Origin: JBECKR01 sp040235415
GTDB lineage: Bacteria > Acidobacteriota > Polarisedimenticolia > Polarisedimenticolales > Polarisedimenticolaceae
Assembly: GCA_040235415.1 (NCBI GenBank)
Contig: JBECKR010000344.1
Span: forward strand, 1 to 13,483
DNA: 13,483 bases
Direction of reading: 5' to 3'
Positions 12,731-13,483 of the stretch are shown here, one piece after another. How positions within the stretch are numbered: position 1 is the stretch's first letter; each line of letters begins with the position of its first letter. A program made the translations under genes and the position numbers. Under the pieces are notes generated by a model. The model had not been told where the DNA came from. It ran no database searches and saw only the letters and a program-made list of their open reading frames with translations.

Positions 12731-13483
12731 TCATGCCATTCCCGAACCGGAACCGGACCCCCCCGGAAGCCGCGAGGCCTCCTCGACGAGGTACCAGATC
12801 GAGCGGTACGGCCGGCCGGTGGCCCACTCGAGCCCGATCTCGCAGGTCCGGCTCGAGGCGTGGTGGCGCTCGAAGCCGCCGGCCGCGACCTCCGCCGCCT
12901 CGGCGCGCATCGCGGCGCGGGTCAGCTCGGGGTGCGTGAACCCGCGGTCGCCGGCGAACCCGCAGCACCCGGCGGACGCCGGGACCTCGACCTCCCGCGC
13001 GCACGCTTGCGCGACGCGCTCGAGCGCCCCCTCGAGCCCCATCTTCCGCAGCGAGCAGACCGGATGGAGCGCGACGCGGCCCTCGACGGGCGCGAGCTCG
13101 AGCGACTCGAGGAGCTCGGCCGCGAGCTCGACGGCGTCGAGGATCCGGAGCCGCTCGACCCGTTCGCGCAGCCCGTCCGGCAGGTCGGGCGCGGCCGTCC
13201 TCAGGGTGTACGCGCAGGGGCTCGCGTCGACCACGACCGGAAGCCGCCCGCCGTCCGACCAGCGCAGCAGCGCGCGAGCGGTGCGCTCGAGCGCCGTCCG
13301 CGAGGCGCGGTCGTACCCCTTGGACGAGAACGGCATCCCGCAGCAGTGCCCCGCGGCGTCGGGCGGCACCGCGAGCGTCCGCCCCGCGCGACGTGCGACC
13401 TCGACGATCACGCCGTCGAGCGCCGGCGCCCCGCCGGGGGGCGCGAGCACGCGGTTGAGGCAGGTCGGGAACAGCACCGCGAC
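12731..13483 (-). CDS. D-lactate dehydrogenase-type FAD/Fe-S oxidoreductase, C-terminal cysteine-rich part (partial, 5' end off window)
   Basis: The visible 250 residues are the C-terminal cysteine-rich (CCG-type) region of FAD-binding oxidases of the D-lactate/glycolate dehydrogenase type. Motifs appear in order: AVLFPTCLNR, GHCCGMPFSSKGY, DASPCAYTL, HPVCSLRKMGL, AGCCGFAGDRGFTHPELT and SSRTCEIGLEWATGRPY. These duplicated Cys motifs bind Fe-S clusters or bridge to a quinone or heterodisulfide-type acceptor in related proteins. The frame is open to the right edge and begins in the middle of the usual domain start, so the N-terminal FAD domain lies outside. A GTG at 13477 could act as start only if the gene is a stand-alone cysteine-rich subunit, which I think less likely. 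The C-terminus ends in a Gly/Ser tail. It is the most upstream visible gene of the long operon; the operon promoter lies beyond the window. Confidence 0.88.
   Translation of the reverse strand, partial: VAVLFPTCLNRVLAPPGGAPALDGVIVEVARRAGRTLAVPPDAAGHCCGMPFSSKGYDRASRTALERTARALLRWSDGGRLPVVVDASPCAYTLRTAAPDLPDGLRERVERLRILDAVELAAELLESLELAPVEGRVALHPVCSLRKMGLEGALERVAQACAREVEVPASAGCCGFAGDRGFTHPELTRAAMRAEAAEVAAGGFERHHASSRTCEIGLEWATGRPYRSIWYLVEEASRLPGGSGSGSGMA

Noticed and set aside
13475..13477. GTG as the true start of the Fe-S oxidoreductase
   Set aside because: Open frame continues to the edge and the sequence there is the usual internal beginning of the CCG domain in FAD-fused D-lactate dehydrogenases, so the gene most likely extends further right.
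1..13483. CRISPR arrays, tRNA/rRNA genes, insertion sequences, phage or attachment sites
   Set aside because: No spaced direct repeats, cloverleaf-like sequences, transposase or integrase motifs or terminal inverted repeats were found on either strand by eye.

Overview
This is a very GC-rich window (about 70% G+C by eye) with compact, almost gapless gene packing, so it comes from a high-GC bacterial chromosome. The mix of genes is a type IV minor-pilin cluster, a Tat-exported isoquinoline-1-oxidoreductase-type molybdenum hydroxylase, an amino-acid permease fused to two UspA domains, a secreted amidohydrolase, and a D-lactate-dehydrogenase-type FAD/Fe-S protein. That mix fits a high-GC environmental didermic lineage such as Acidobacteriota, Myxococcota or a relative. 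This assignment is inference; nothing in the window fixes the taxon.

Layout. (1) Positions 1-3428, minus strand: a tight five-gene pilin operon read right to left. It runs GspH/FimT-like pseudopilin, PilV-like pilin, PilW-like pilin, PilX-like protein, then an unknown membrane protein that runs off the left edge. The last three genes are joined by GTGA and ATGA stop/start overlaps. (2) 3429-3528: a relatively AT-rich 100-bp gap with a candidate promoter for that operon. (3) 3529-3744, minus: tatA. (4) 3745-3893: a 149-bp divergent intergenic region with two small GC palindromes. (5) 3894-5207, plus: a secreted metal-dependent amidohydrolase, the only plus-strand gene. Its 3' end overlaps the next gene by 31 bp tail to tail. 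(6) 5177-13483, minus: one long apparent operon read right to left. It runs D-LDH-like FAD/Fe-S oxidoreductase (only the C-terminal part is in the window), 2Fe-2S small subunit, molybdopterin large subunit, N-carbamoylputrescine amidase (AguB), agmatine deiminase (AguA), APC permease with two UspA domains, then a TM-only MscS-like protein. From the small subunit onward the genes overlap by 1-17 bp or are at most 10 bp apart.

How they work together. AguA plus AguB convert agmatine to N-carbamoylputrescine and then to putrescine, CO2 and ammonia, which is established chemistry. The permease is a candidate importer for the amino acid or amine. The MscS-like protein and the Usp domains point to coupling with stress or osmotic state (inference). 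The molybdenum hydroxylase large subunit carries a twin-arginine signal, so it should act in the periplasm and use the Tat system, for which tatA is nearby. Its translational coupling to aguB is the least expected link in the window. No RNA genes, CRISPR arrays, insertion sequences or prophage genes were seen, and no stretch over 150 bp lacks a gene.
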